From the NCBI RefSeq assembly GCF_028743715.1, contig NZ_CP117996.1, forward strand, positions 372,001 through 436,000: 64,000 nucleotides of DNA. The letters are read 5' to 3'. Every line of letters starts with the position of its first letter. Position 1 is the first letter of the stretch. Of the stretch, positions 45,836 to 54,999 are shown in pieces. The notes under the pieces are model-generated. The model was not told where the DNA came from and did not search any database. It saw only the letters and a list, made by a program, of their open reading frames with translations. Made by a program: the position numbers and the translations under genes. The DNA is from Microbacterium sp. Clip185 (GTDB lineage Bacteria > Actinomycetota > Actinomycetes > Actinomycetales > Microbacteriaceae).

Positions 45836-47620
45836 GTGGCCGATCTCCCGCGTCGCGTGCGCCGGGGGCTCCCGCGCGTCGCCGGCGGGGAGCCGTGGCC
45901 CCCCGCATCCTTCGTCCCGGCCGTTGCCGCCACGGGTGGTGAGGTTCCCGCTCGTGCCGGCGGTCCCGAGCCCACCATTGGTATCGATGACGCCCCTGTT
46001 GGTGCCGGCGTCGCGGATGTTCAAGGGACGCGCGATGCGGTGTTTTCCGCCCCGGAGGAGCATCAAGGGTCCCTCGAACCTGCGGTGGGTGTCGGTGTCG
46101 AGGCCGCGCGGTCCGCGTCCGCGCGGGTGAAGCGGCGCCGGGGGTTGCCGAGGGTGGCCGGCGGCGAGCCCTGGCCTCCCGCATCCGTCGGTTCGTCCGT
46201 GGCGGGCGCCGCATCGACACCGGCGCCGGAGTCGGTGTCGATGGCGCCGATCGCCCCGGACGAAGCGCCCTCTGCTCCCGCACCGCCCGTCGAAGGGACG
46301 CACGATGCTGTCCCCGAAGCCGCGCCGGCGCATCAAGAGTCCCTCGAACCGGATGCGCGACCCGTGCGTCGGGGACTGCCGCGCGTCGCGGGCGGCGAGC
46401 CGTGGCCCCCGGCGGGACGGATGCGGCCGGCCGCCGCCGCGGCACCCGCCACGGACGGCACAACCCCCGCTGCCGCCACGCCCGCCGCGAACCCCGCTGC
46501 CGCGGCGAACTCCGCACCCGCGCCCAGTGTTCAAGGGACGCCACCTGCGCCGAGTTCGGGCGCGGAGCCGCATCCGGAGTCCCTCGAACAGGGGAATGCG
46601 GACGTGGAACGGATGCGGGAACCGCTGCCGTTCACCCCGACGGTCTTCCCCGGACGCGCCGCCCTCGAGCGCCCCGCGCCGCGGCCGGAGCCGCGCCGCT
46701 ACGGGCCGTTCACCGCGCTGCAGTGGGCGGGTGCGGGATTCATCGCCGGCGCGGGGGTGTTGTTCGCCCTCGCGATGATCGTGTTCGCGACGCGGTGGCT
46801 CGTCTCGCTCGATCCGCTCCGCGACTTCCTCGCCACCTATCCGGGCGAGTACCACCTCCCCGAGAGCGCCCCCGTGGGACTCCCCGCGTGGCTGGGGTGG
46901 CAGCACTTCCTCAATGCGTTCTTCATGCTGCTGATCATCCGGTCGGGTCTGCAGGTGCGGCGCGAGAAGCGGCCGGCGGCGTTCTGGACGCCGCGGTGGA
47001 ACAGCAAGCGCAAGACCAGCCTGACGATCTGGTTCCACCAGTCGCTCGACCTCTTGTGGCTTGTGAACGGGCTCGTGTTCCTCGTGCTGCTTTTCGTGAC
47101 GGGGCAGTGGATGCGGATCGTCCCGACCAGCTGGGAGGTGCTGCCCAACGCGCTGTCCGCGATGCTGCAGTACGCGTCGCTGGACTGGCCGACCGAGAAC
47201 GGCTGGGTGAACTACAACAGCCTGCAGCAGCTCGCCTACTTCACGACGGTGTTCGTCGCCGCGCCGCTCGCGATCCTGACGGGCGTGCGGATGAGCGGGC
47301 TCTGGCCGCGCAAGGCGGAGACTCTGAATCGCATCTACCCGATCGAATGGGCGCGCAAGGTGCACTTCCCGGTGATGCTCTACTTCGTCGCGTTCATCGT
47401 CGTGCACGTCGCCCTCGTGTTCGCAACGGGTGCGCTGCGCAACCTCAACCACATGTATGCCGCGCAGGGGTCGGCGGATCCCACCGCATACGCGGACAAC
47501 TGGGCCGGATTCTGGATCTTCGCCGCATCCGTCATCGTGATGGCCGGCGGGTGGATCGCCGCGCGCCCCCTCGTGCTGGCCCCTATCGCGCGCCTCTTCG
47601 GCACCGTCAGCGCCCGCTGA
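45836..47620 (+). CDS. Cytochrome b-like membrane protein with repeat-rich N-terminus
   Basis: A 594-aa protein from GTG 45836, 2 nt after etfA. Residues 1 to about 280 are soluble and low-complexity, with three copies of [15 protein letters not shown] (10-24, 102-116, 179-193) alternating with three 20-residue palindromic-element peptides (62-81, 152-171, 232-251). Residues about 300-594 form a thiosulfate-reductase-like cytochrome b domain: helices near 302-325, 355-378, 400-420, 465-485, 505-530 and 560-580, with candidate heme His in [23 protein letters not shown] and HFPVMLYF.. VVHVALV. It would move electrons between the quinone pool and a partner oxidoreductase; etfBA just upstream suggests a link to ETF. 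Confidence 0.8.
   Translation: MADLPRRVRRGLPRVAGGEPWPPASFVPAVAATGGEVPARAGGPEPTIGIDDAPVGAGVADVQGTRDAVFSAPEEHQGSLEPAVGVGVEAARSASARVKRRRGLPRVAGGEPWPPASVGSSVAGAASTPAPESVSMAPIAPDEAPSAPAPPVEGTHDAVPEAAPAHQESLEPDARPVRRGLPRVAGGEPWPPAGRMRPAAAAAPATDGTTPAAATPAANPAAAANSAPAPSVQGTPPAPSSGAEPHPESLEQGNADVERMREPLPFTPTVFPGRAALERPAPRPEPRRYGPFTALQWAGAGFIAGAGVLFALAMIVFATRWLVSLDPLRDFLATYPGEYHLPESAPVGLPAWLGWQHFLNAFFMLLIIRSGLQVRREKRPAAFWTPRWNSKRKTSLTIWFHQSLDLLWLVNGLVFLVLLFVTGQWMRIVPTSWEVLPNALSAMLQYASLDWPTENGWVNYNSLQQLAYFTTVFVAAPLAILTGVRMSGLWPRKAETLNRIYPIEWARKVHFPVMLYFVAFIVVHVALVFATGALRNLNHMYAAQGSADPTAYADNWAGFWIFAASVIVMAGGWIAARPLVLAPIARLFGTVSAR
46019..46079 (+). repeat. 61-nt in-frame palindromic element, copy A (cytochrome b-like gene)
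   Basis: Ends GTTCAAGGGAC and GTCCCTCGAAC. It encodes V-Q-G-T-R-D-A ... Q-G-S-L-E, residues 62-81, in the same frame as the fbiC copies. Confidence 0.9.
46289..46349 (+). repeat. 61-nt in-frame palindromic element, copy B (cytochrome b-like gene)
   Basis: Begins GTCGAAGGGAC and ends GTCCCTCGAAC. It encodes V-E-G-T-H-D-A ... Q-E-S-L-E, residues 152-171, and its centre differs from copy A. Confidence 0.9.
46529..46589 (+). repeat. 61-nt in-frame palindromic element, copy C (cytochrome b-like gene)
   Basis: Ends GTTCAAGGGAC and GTCCCTCGAAC. It encodes V-Q-G-T-P-P-A ... P-E-S-L-E, residues 232-251. Confidence 0.9.
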
Positions 47621-47655
47621 CCCGCATCCGGTCGCCGCGCCCACCCCTCCAACGA

Positions 47656-47728
47656 CCGCGAGACTGCACTTTCGCCACGAGATCACGGGTGAATACCGTG
47701 ATCTCGTGCGAGAAATGCAGTCTCGCGG
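47656..47728. repeat. Long intergenic inverted repeat, family 2, copy 2
   Basis: The outer arms (CCGCGAGACTGCA / TGCAGTCTCGCGG, 13 bp) and an inner perfect 13-bp repeat (CACGAGATCACGG / CCGTGATCTCGTG) give a two-tier hairpin. It lies between convergent genes, as does copy 1 at 27279. Confidence 0.88.
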
Positions 47729-47743
47729 AAAAGGGAGGCCGGG

Positions 47744-48250
47744 TCAGCGGGTGAAGCGCACCTCGGTCAGCGTCTCGCCGAGGAACGGCTCGGTGTGCGT
47801 CGCGCCGTCGAGGGTGAAGCCGTTGCGCGTGTAGAAGCGGTGAGCGCGGGGGTTGTCCTCGGCGACCCACAGGTACAGCCCCTCGCCCTCCTCGACCGCG
47901 GCGTCGAAGAGCTTCTGGCCGATGCCGGTGCCGTGCCACGCGTCCAGCAGGTAGATGAAGTACAGCTCGCGCTCGCGCGGGGCGTCCTCGTCGCGGGCGG
48001 GGCCGGAGCCCACGAAGCCCACGATCTCGCCCTCCACGAGAGCGGCGGACATGCGGTAGTCGGGGCCCTGCTCGGCCCAATGGGTCCAGAGCTCGGCCAG
48101 GCGGCGGGGCGAGACGCGCTCCAGTGCGGCCTTGCTGATCAGGTGGTCGTAGGTCTCGTGCCAGCACGTGGCGTGCACGCGACCGAGGGCTTCGGCGTCC
48201 ACGTCGCGTACCGGGCGGACGATCACATCGGTGGTGAGGTCGGCTTCCAT
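47744..48250 (-). CDS. GNAT-family acetyltransferase
   Basis: A 168-aa GNAT protein with the acetyl-CoA binding motif LLDAWHGTGIGQKLF (about 105-119), preceded by the ELYFIY beta strand, and the YTRNGFTLDG C-terminal motif. Substrate unknown. ATG 48250 follows TAGAGT by 6 nt. Confidence 0.86.
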   Translation of the reverse strand: MEADLTTDVIVRPVRDVDAEALGRVHATCWHETYDHLISKAALERVSPRRLAELWTHWAEQGPDYRMSAALVEGEIVGFVGSGPARDEDAPRERELYFIYLLDAWHGTGIGQKLFDAAVEEGEGLYLWVAEDNPRAHRFYTRNGFTLDGATHTEPFLGETLTEVRFTR

Positions 48251-48262
48251 GGCCAGACTCTA
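48248..48262 (-). promoter_or_regulatory. Leaderless-type -10 box TAGAGT, 6 nt before ATG 48250
   Basis: On the minus strand: TAGAGT (48262-48257), CTGGCC, ATG. Confidence 0.6.
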
Positions 48263-48402
48263 CGCGGGCGGCACGAACGGCGGAAATCGGCTCCGCCGGG
48301 TCATTGCGGGCCACCAGCGACGACCCGGATGCGGCGGCCGCCGCTGTCGGGATCGCACAATCGAATCCCGCATCCGCCTGCCTTCTCCTACGATCTGTCG
48401 TC

Positions 48403-48966
48403 GTGAACGTGATCTGGCGCACCCTGCTTCTGCTTGCCTCGTCCCGCCGCCGTTACCGTCGCGAAGGTGCGATGGACTCGCTCGGCGTCGGACGCATCCG
48501 GCTGACGACCCTTCCCACCGACCTCGACGTCGTGGGACACATGAACAACGGCCGGTATCTCTCGCTGTTCGACCTCGGACGCTTCGACCTGCTCATGCGC
48601 ACGGGACTCTGGGACCTCATGCGCGAGCGCGGCTGGTACCCGGTCGTCGCCAACGCGACCATCAGCTACCGCAAGTCGCTGCACCTGTGGCAGCGCTTCG
48701 ACGTGGAGTCGCGCGTGATCGCCGCCGATGATCGCGCCGTCTACCTCGAGCATCGGGCCGTCGTCGACGGCGAGATCTACGCCCAGCTCATCGCGCGCGG
48801 GCGTTTCGTGCGCCGCTCGGGCGGCACGGTCGGCCTCGCCGAGCTGTTCGAGGCGCTCGGGCAGGACCCCGCCACCGTGCCCGCTCCCGAGGAGTGGATG
48901 CTGCGCTGGTCCGAGGATGTGGCGCTCCCCTCGACGCGCCGTCCCGCCCCCAGCATCTGGCACTGA
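48403..48966 (+). CDS. Acyl-CoA thioesterase (hot-dog fold)
   Basis: A 187-aa thioesterase of the 4-hydroxybenzoyl-CoA-like/THEM6 group: TDLDVVGHMNNGRYLSLFDLGRFDLLMRTGLWD, with the HMNNGRY active-site pattern, then ATISYRKSLHLWQRF. It is a soluble protein with a short hydrophobic N-terminus (VNVIWRTLLLLASS). GTG 48403 is taken as the start; a TACGAT box lies 8 nt upstream. ATG 48472 would also keep the whole domain. Confidence 0.85.
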   Translation: MNVIWRTLLLLASSRRRYRREGAMDSLGVGRIRLTTLPTDLDVVGHMNNGRYLSLFDLGRFDLLMRTGLWDLMRERGWYPVVANATISYRKSLHLWQRFDVESRVIAADDRAVYLEHRAVVDGEIYAQLIARGRFVRRSGGTVGLAELFEALGQDPATVPAPEEWMLRWSEDVALPSTRRPAPSIWH

Positions 48967-49020
48967 ACCGGCGCCGCCGGCGGGCTCGTGTCACGCCCGT
49001 GGGGCCGCCGGGCCCCGACG

Positions 49021-49035
49021 TAGGCTGAGCGCATG
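49021..49035 (+). promoter_or_regulatory. Leaderless-type -10 box TAGGCT, 6 nt before ATG 49033
   Basis: TAGGCT (49021-49026), GAGCGC, ATG of putA. No ribosome-binding sequence precedes the ATG. Confidence 0.6.
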
Positions 49036-52000
49036 TCCTCCAGCACCGAGGCGGGGCCGCCACGAGCGCCGCGTCCCGCATCCCTCGCCGACGACGCGGT
49101 CACCCTCGCGCGCCGTTGGGTCACCGAAGCCGCAGATGCTCACGCCGACCCCGCGGCGGAACGCCTCGCCGGGGTGCTGCGCGACCCCAACGGACTGCCG
49201 TTCACGATCGGGTTCGTCGACGGCGTCATGCGCCCCGAGAGCCTGTCGGCCGCGGCGGCGAACCTCAGCCGCATCGCCCCGCTCGTGCCGGACTTCCTGC
49301 CCTGGTACCTGCGCTCCGCCGTACGGGTCGGCGGTGCGGTCGCCCCCGCGGTGCCGACGCCCGTCGTGCCGATCGCCCGCCGCGCCCTCCGCGACATGGT
49401 GGGCCACCTCATCGTCGATGCGCGCCCCGAGAAGCTCGGTGCGGCGATCGCCAAGCTGCGTGAGGGCGGCGCGAAGCTGAACCTCAACCTGCTGGGCGAG
49501 GCCGTGCTGGGCGAGAACGAGGCGCGGCGCCGCCTCGACGGCATCCACGAGCTCATTCGCCGACCCGACGTCGACTACGTCTCGGTCAAGGTCTCGGCCA
49601 TCGCCGGACACATCTCGCTCTGGGCGTTCGACGAGGTCGTCGAACGCGTCGTCGAGCGTCTGCTGCCGCTGTACCTGAGCGCCGCCGCCGACGGCACGTT
49701 CATCAACCTCGACATGGAGGAGTACCGCGACCTCGACCTGACGATCGCGGTGTTCACCCGCATCCTCGAGGACGAGCGGCTCACGCGGCTCGAGGCGGGC
49801 ATCGTGCTGCAGGCGTACCTGCCCGATGCGCTTCCGGCTCTGCAGGAGCTGACCGCATGGGCTCGGCAGCGCGTCGCGGGCGGGGGCTCCGGCATCAAAG
49901 TGCGCCTGGTGAAGGGCGCGAACCTCGCGATGGAGCGCGTCGACGCCATCATGCACGGGTGGCCGCAGGCGCCCTACGACACGAAACTCGACACCGACGC
50001 CAACTATGTGCGCTGCCTCGACTGGGCGCTGGATGCCGACCACGCCGCCGCCGTGCGTGTGGGTGTCGCCGGTCACAACCTCTTCGACGTGGCGTACGCG
50101 TGGCTCCTCGCCGGAGAGCGCGGGGTGCGCGAGCGCATCGAGTTCGAGATGCTCCTGGGCATGGCGGCGGGTCAGGTCGCCGCGGTCTCGCGCGACGTGG
50201 GCGCCGTGCTGCTGTACGTGCCGGTCGTGCGTCCCGACGAGTTCGACGTGGCGATCAGCTACCTCGTACGCCGCCTCGAGGAGAACGCCTCCAGCGAGAA
50301 CTTCCTCTCGGCCGCGTTCGATCTCGACACCGATCCCGAACTGTTCGCGCGCGAGCGGGATCGCTTCCTCGCTTCGATCGAGCGATCGACGGATGCGGGG
50401 CTGCGCACCGGCCCCCGGCGCGGGCAGAACCGCCTGCAGAGCGCACCGGATGCGGCAGAGCCCGCCATCCTGCGCGAGCCCGCACCCACGCAGGAGATCG
50501 CGGGACTCACCCAGGCCGTGCTCGGTATCGCGGCCGACCGCACCGAGCCCGACGCGCACTCGGTGCTGTTCGGCGGCGCCGAGTTCGTCGAGACGGCGGT
50601 CTTCTCGCCGCGGGAGTCGAACGCCGGCGCGCACGGCGCCCCGGGCTTCCGCCCCGCCGCCGACACCGATCCGGCGCTTCCCGCCAACCGCGAGTGGGCG
50701 CAGCGCATCATCGAACGGATCGAGACCTCGACCGCCGGCGATGCGACCATCGGCGGCGCTCGCATCGGCGACGCCGACACGCTCGAGCGCACGATCGCGA
50801 GGGTGCGCGACGCGGCCGCCGGCTGGGGCGCCCTGCCCGCGGCCGACCGCGCCGTGGTGCTGCAGGCGGCGGCGCGATCGCTCGACGCGCGCCGTGACGT
50901 GCTCATCGAGGTCGCCGCATCCGAGACCGGCAAGGTGCTCGCCGAGGCCGACGTCGAGGTGAGCGAGGCGGTGGACTTCGCCAACTACTACGCGGCCACC
51001 GCGCGCGAGCTGGACCGGGTCGCCGGCGCCGTCTTCGTCCCGGCGCGGCTGACGGTCGTCGCGCCGCCGTGGAACTTCCCGCTCGCGATCCCCGCCGGAG
51101 GTGTGCTCGCAGCCCTCGCGGCCGGATCCGGTGTCGTGTTCAAGCCCGCCCCGCAGGCGCGCCGCTCGGCGGCCGTCGTCGCCGAGGCGCTGTGGGATGC
51201 GGGCGTGCCCCGCGACCTGCTCGCCCTCGTCGACATCGACGAGGGCGAACTGGGGCAGCAGCTCATCTCCCACCCTGCCGTGGACCGCGTGATCCTCACC
51301 GGGTCCTGGGAGACCGCGCAGCTGTTCCGCTCCTGGCGCCCCGACCTGCCGCTGCTGGCCGAGACGAGCGGCAAGAACGCCATCATCGTCATGCCGTCGG
51401 CCGATCTCGACCTCGCCGCATCCGACCTCGTCAAGAGCGCGTTCGGGCATGCCGGACAGAAGTGCTCCGCCGCATCCCTCGCGATCCTCGTCGGCTCGGT
51501 CGGGCGCTCGGCTCGCTTCGCGCGCCAGCTCGTCGATGCCACGCGTTCTCTCGTGGTCGCGTCGCCCGCCGATGCCGCCGCCGAGGTGGGGCCGGTGATC
51601 GAGCCGCCGCAGGGCAAGCTGGCGTGGGCGCTGACCACGCTCGACGACGGCGAGAAGTGGCTCGTGGAGCCCGAGCAGATCGACGGCGCACCGGAACTGG
51701 CGGGCCGGCTGTGGCGTCCCGGCATCCGTACCGGCGTCGCGCCCGGGTCTCGCTTCCACCTCGAGGAGTTCTTCGGGCCGGTGCTCGGCGTGATGCACGC
51801 GTCGTCGTTGGCCGAAGCCATCGAGCTGCAGAACGCGGTCGCCTACGGCCTGACGGCGGGCCTGCACACCCAGAACCCCGATGACCTCGCGCTGTGGCTC
51901 GACCGTGTCGAGGCGGGCAACCTGTACGTCAACCGAGGCATCACGGGCGCGATCGTGCAGCGCCAGCCGTTCGGCGGCTGGAAGCGCTCATCGGTGGGCG

Positions 52001-52731
52001 CGGGCACGAAGGCCGGCGGTCCGAACTACCTGATCGGCCTCGGCAGCTGGCGACCCACCGCCGCCGGCGGATCGACGACGTTGCACCTGCGCGGGCTCGA
52101 CTCGCGCATGACCGCCATCATCGAAGCAGCCCAGCCGTCGCTGGACTACGAACGGTTCGAGTGGCTACGCCGTGCCGCGCTGTCGGATGCCGTGGAGTGG
52201 GATCGGGAGTTCGGCCGCATCAAGGATGTGACGGGGCTCGGCGTCGAGCGCAACCTCTTCCGCTACCGGTCGGTCGACGTGGCCGTGCGCGCGACCGCGG
52301 GTGCCGAGGTGCAGGAGGTGCTGCGTGTGGCGCTCGCCGCCCTGCGCGCGGGCTCGGCCGCATCCCTCAGCGCGGCGACGGGGCTTCCACCTGCCGTGCG
52401 CCGCGCGCTGGGTGAAGCGGGTCTCACGGTGCACGTCGAGACGGATGCGCAGTGGATCGAGCGCCTCACCCGTGCCGAGGCGGACGAGACCGGCGTCAAC
52501 GTGAAGCCGCGCGTCGCCCGGGCGCGGCTGGTGGGGCCCGCATCCGAGACCGAGATCCTGCACCGCACGCTCGCCGAGGCGATCGCGGGAGACCCGGATC
52601 TCGCCGTCTACGCGAACCCGGTGACCACCGCCGGACGCCTGGAACTGCTGCCGTTCCTGCACGAACAGGCCATCGCGATCACCGCGCACCGGTTCGGTAA
52701 CCCCGATGCGTGGAGCGAAGCCGTCATCTGA
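49033..52731 (+). CDS. putA: Bifunctional proline dehydrogenase / L-glutamate-gamma-semialdehyde dehydrogenase
   Basis: A 1232-aa fused PutA. The N-terminal FAD proline dehydrogenase (to about 480) has LNLNLLGEAVLGENEA, KVSAIAGHISLW, NLDMEEYRDLDL and KGANLAMERV. The aldehyde dehydrogenase half has PWNFPLAIPAGG, catalytic Cys811 in HAGQKCSAASL, the Glu in LAETSGKN and NLYVNRGITGAIVQRQPFGGWK. It oxidises proline to glutamate via P5C. The ribbon-helix-helix DNA-binding domain of E. coli PutA is absent, so it is a bifunctional, non-regulatory form. The last 180 residues are an extra helical tail. rocD at 63054 would supply P5C from ornithine. Confidence 0.95.
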   Translation: MSSSTEAGPPRAPRPASLADDAVTLARRWVTEAADAHADPAAERLAGVLRDPNGLPFTIGFVDGVMRPESLSAAAANLSRIAPLVPDFLPWYLRSAVRVGGAVAPAVPTPVVPIARRALRDMVGHLIVDARPEKLGAAIAKLREGGAKLNLNLLGEAVLGENEARRRLDGIHELIRRPDVDYVSVKVSAIAGHISLWAFDEVVERVVERLLPLYLSAAADGTFINLDMEEYRDLDLTIAVFTRILEDERLTRLEAGIVLQAYLPDALPALQELTAWARQRVAGGGSGIKVRLVKGANLAMERVDAIMHGWPQAPYDTKLDTDANYVRCLDWALDADHAAAVRVGVAGHNLFDVAYAWLLAGERGVRERIEFEMLLGMAAGQVAAVSRDVGAVLLYVPVVRPDEFDVAISYLVRRLEENASSENFLSAAFDLDTDPELFARERDRFLASIERSTDAGLRTGPRRGQNRLQSAPDAAEPAILREPAPTQEIAGLTQAVLGIAADRTEPDAHSVLFGGAEFVETAVFSPRESNAGAHGAPGFRPAADTDPALPANREWAQRIIERIETSTAGDATIGGARIGDADTLERTIARVRDAAAGWGALPAADRAVVLQAAARSLDARRDVLIEVAASETGKVLAEADVEVSEAVDFANYYAATARELDRVAGAVFVPARLTVVAPPWNFPLAIPAGGVLAALAAGSGVVFKPAPQARRSAAVVAEALWDAGVPRDLLALVDIDEGELGQQLISHPAVDRVILTGSWETAQLFRSWRPDLPLLAETSGKNAIIVMPSADLDLAASDLVKSAFGHAGQKCSAASLAILVGSVGRSARFARQLVDATRSLVVASPADAAAEVGPVIEPPQGKLAWALTTLDDGEKWLVEPEQIDGAPELAGRLWRPGIRTGVAPGSRFHLEEFFGPVLGVMHASSLAEAIELQNAVAYGLTAGLHTQNPDDLALWLDRVEAGNLYVNRGITGAIVQRQPFGGWKRSSVGAGTKAGGPNYLIGLGSWRPTAAGGSTTLHLRGLDSRMTAIIEAAQPSLDYERFEWLRRAALSDAVEWDREFGRIKDVTGLGVERNLFRYRSVDVAVRATAGAEVQEVLRVALAALRAGSAASLSAATGLPPAVRRALGEAGLTVHVETDAQWIERLTRAEADETGVNVKPRVARARLVGPASETEILHRTLAEAIAGDPDLAVYANPVTTAGRLELLPFLHEQAIAITAHRFGNPDAWSEAVI

Positions 52732-52781
52732 GGGTCGCTCGGGCCGGACGGCCTGTCATTGCTCCGGCCGGTTCCCGCATC

Positions 52782-52855
52782 CATGTCCCACTTGCTGCAG
52801 AAATCAGCCCCGATTCCTGCAGCAAGTGGGACATGCTCTGCGGGAAGTGGGACAT
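52782..52855. repeat. Long intergenic inverted repeat with extra arm (family 5)
   Basis: CATGTCCCACTTGCTGCAG (52782-52800) pairs with CTGCAGCAAGTGGGACATG (52817-52835), 19 bp perfect, with a 16-nt loop. A third partial arm, AAGTGGGACATG (about 52844-52855), follows. It lies between convergent putA and the DHA2 exporter. Confidence 0.85.
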
Positions 52856-52914
52856 GCCCTGCAGCCGAGGCCGCGGTCGTCGGTCCCGCGGGGGCGGGGC
52901 GGCACCGACGGGGC

Positions 52915-54828
52915 TCAGGTGCGGAGGTCTCGCCGGGTGAGCGGGCGGTCCGCGGTGGGCACGGGGCCGGTGTCGGGCGCCACCAGTGCACCCGCATCCG
53001 CCGCCGCGGCCTGAGCGAGCACGGACGGGTCGTCGGACTCGGATGCGGCGGCCGCCTCATCCGCCGCCTCCTGCAGCGCGGACTTCGCCCGCAGCGGCGG
53101 GGTGCGGAAGAACAGCGTCAGCACGAAGGCGAGCAGCACGACGCCCAGCGCCACGCGGTAGACCACCGTCGCCGAGTCGTTGAACCCCACGAGGATCGGC
53201 GCGGTCAGGCGCGGGTCGGCGCCGTTCAGGAACGACGTGTCGTTCATGACCGAGCCGTCGAAGCTCTGGTCGTCGCTCTTGGTGGCGAGAGCCTCCTGCA
53301 CCTGCGGCACGGCCTGGGCGACGAACGCCTCACGCGCCGCATCGTTCGACAGGTCGACGGATGCGGCACTCGCCGCCTGCTGCAAGTTCGCCACGATCGG
53401 GTCGTAGATCGTCTTCATGATCGCCGCGTTCTCGGGGGCCTGGGTGACCGCGGGGTCGAGCGCCGCCTCCAGCGCGTTCGTTACGGTCCCCTCATCGGCG
53501 AACGAGTTCTGGATGTTCGAGGGCACCAGGGTGAACAGGAGCGAGAGCAGCACCGCCGTGCCGAGCGTTCCACCGATCTGGCGGAAGAAGGTCGATGCGC
53601 TCGTGGCCACACCCATGTCGCGCAGGCCGACGGAGTTCTGGCTGGCGATCGTCAGCGTCTGCATGAGCTGGCCGAGGCCGAGGCCGAGCAGCAGCATGGC
53701 GCCGGCGAGGAACCAGTACGAGCTGTCGACGCGAAGGAACGTGAGCAGCACGTAGCCGCCGGAGAGGAACAGCGTGCCGAGGATCGGGAACATGCGGTAC
53801 CGGCCGGTGCGTGCGATGATCTGTCCGCTCGCGATCGAGGCGATCATGAGGCCGAGGATCATCGGCAGCATCTGGAAGCCGCTCTCGGTGGGCGTCGCAC
53901 CCAGCACGAGCTGCAGGTACAGCGGCAGCGTCAGCATCGCGCCGAACATGCCGAAGCCGACGAGCACGCCGATGACGGTCGCCATCGAGAACGTCGACGA
54001 GTGGAACAGGCTCAGCGGGATGAGCGCATCCGTCTTCATGGCGCGCTCGACGAACACGAACGCGACCGCGCCCAGGGCGCCCACGACGTAGCAGGCGATG
54101 GCGATGGGAGAGTCCCAGCCCCATTCGCGGCCCTGCTCGGCCACTAGCAGCAGCGGGACGAGGGCGACCACGACGAGCGCCGCGCCCCACCAGTCGATGC
54201 GTACCGACTCGCGCGGGTGGTGCGGGATGTGAAGGAAGCGCACGACGATGAACAGGGCGATGATCCCGATCGGCACGTTGATCAGGAACACCCAGCGCCA
54301 TCCCGCGATCCACAGGATCTGGTTCGCGCCGGAGAAGAGGCCGCCGACGAGTGGACCGATGACGCTCGAGATGCCGAACACGGCGAGGAAGTAGCCCTGG
54401 TACTTGGCCCGCTCGCGCGGCGCGAGGATGTCGCCCATGATCGCGAGCGGCATCGACATGAGGCCGCCGGCGCCGAGTCCCTGCACGGCGCGGAACGCGG
54501 CGAGCTGCACCATGTCGGTCGAGAAGCTCGCGAGCACGGAGCCGACGATGAACACGATGATCGCGAAGAGGAACAGCGGGCGACGGCCGAAGATGTCGGA
54601 GAGCTTGCCGTAGATGGGCGTGGCGATCGTCGAGACGATCAGGTAGGCGGTCGTCACCCACGCCTGCAGGCTCAGCCCGTGCAGGTCGTCGCCGATCGTG
54701 CGGATCGCCGTGCCGACGATGGTCTGGTCGAGGGCGGAGAGGAACATGCCGGCCATGAGGCCGAAGATCACCAGCAGGATGGCGCGGTGCGTCATCACGG
54801 GCTGGTCGGTGCGCGTGGCGTCGGACAT
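52915..54828 (-). CDS. DHA2-family (EmrB/QacA) MFS exporter
   Basis: A 637-aa, 14-helix major-facilitator exporter. It has ALDQTIVGTAIRTIGDDL in helix 1 and GKLSDIFGRRPLF as motif A. The loop before the last helix (about 455-560) is extended and acidic, and the C-terminal tail is also acidic. DHA2 proteins expel drugs or dyes using the proton gradient. ATG 54828 has GGAGG 5 nt upstream. Upstream, GATAGT-TGCG-GATAGT is a direct repeat that may be a regulator site. Confidence 0.9.
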   Translation of the reverse strand: MSDATRTDQPVMTHRAILLVIFGLMAGMFLSALDQTIVGTAIRTIGDDLHGLSLQAWVTTAYLIVSTIATPIYGKLSDIFGRRPLFLFAIIVFIVGSVLASFSTDMVQLAAFRAVQGLGAGGLMSMPLAIMGDILAPRERAKYQGYFLAVFGISSVIGPLVGGLFSGANQILWIAGWRWVFLINVPIGIIALFIVVRFLHIPHHPRESVRIDWWGAALVVVALVPLLLVAEQGREWGWDSPIAIACYVVGALGAVAFVFVERAMKTDALIPLSLFHSSTFSMATVIGVLVGFGMFGAMLTLPLYLQLVLGATPTESGFQMLPMILGLMIASIASGQIIARTGRYRMFPILGTLFLSGGYVLLTFLRVDSSYWFLAGAMLLLGLGLGQLMQTLTIASQNSVGLRDMGVATSASTFFRQIGGTLGTAVLLSLLFTLVPSNIQNSFADEGTVTNALEAALDPAVTQAPENAAIMKTIYDPIVANLQQAASAASVDLSNDAAREAFVAQAVPQVQEALATKSDDQSFDGSVMNDTSFLNGADPRLTAPILVGFNDSATVVYRVALGVVLLAFVLTLFFRTPPLRAKSALQEAADEAAAASESDDPSVLAQAAAADAGALVAPDTGPVPTADRPLTRRDLRT

Positions 54829-54961
54829 GAGGCCTCCGGTGGGGATGCGGCGGAAAAAGTTGACTATCCGCAACTATCGGACGTCTGATCATAGACCTAT
54901 CGTGTGTCCACGGGGCGCCAGTGGCGGGGCACCGCGATGAGCGAGGGGCGGAATCGCGCCA

Positions 54962-54975
54962 GTACAACGTTGTAC
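54962..54975. promoter_or_regulatory. LacI operator O1, GTACAACGTTGTAC
   Basis: A perfect 14-bp palindrome, upstream of the lacI-type gene. Similar sites (56060-56071 and 56073-56086) flank the sugar operon. It overlaps the -10 box of the regulator, giving autorepression. Confidence 0.88.
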
Positions 54976-54987
54976 AGTGAGCGGATG
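54973..54987 (+). promoter_or_regulatory. Leaderless-type -10 box TACAGT, 6 nt before ATG 54985
   Basis: TACAGT (54973-54978), GAGCGG, ATG. The ATG opens a 4-codon ORF rather than lacI itself. Confidence 0.5.
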
Positions 54988-54999
54988 GGGGACCGATGA
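54985..54999 (+). CDS. Possible 4-codon leaderless leader ORF of the LacI gene
   Basis: ATG GGG GAC CGA TGA (54985-54999). Its stop overlaps the regulator's ATG (54996) as ATGA, exactly as at 37094-37126. Leaderless translation of the first AUG and reinitiation on the second would explain why lacI has no ribosome site. Geometry only. Confidence 0.4.
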   Translation: MGDR

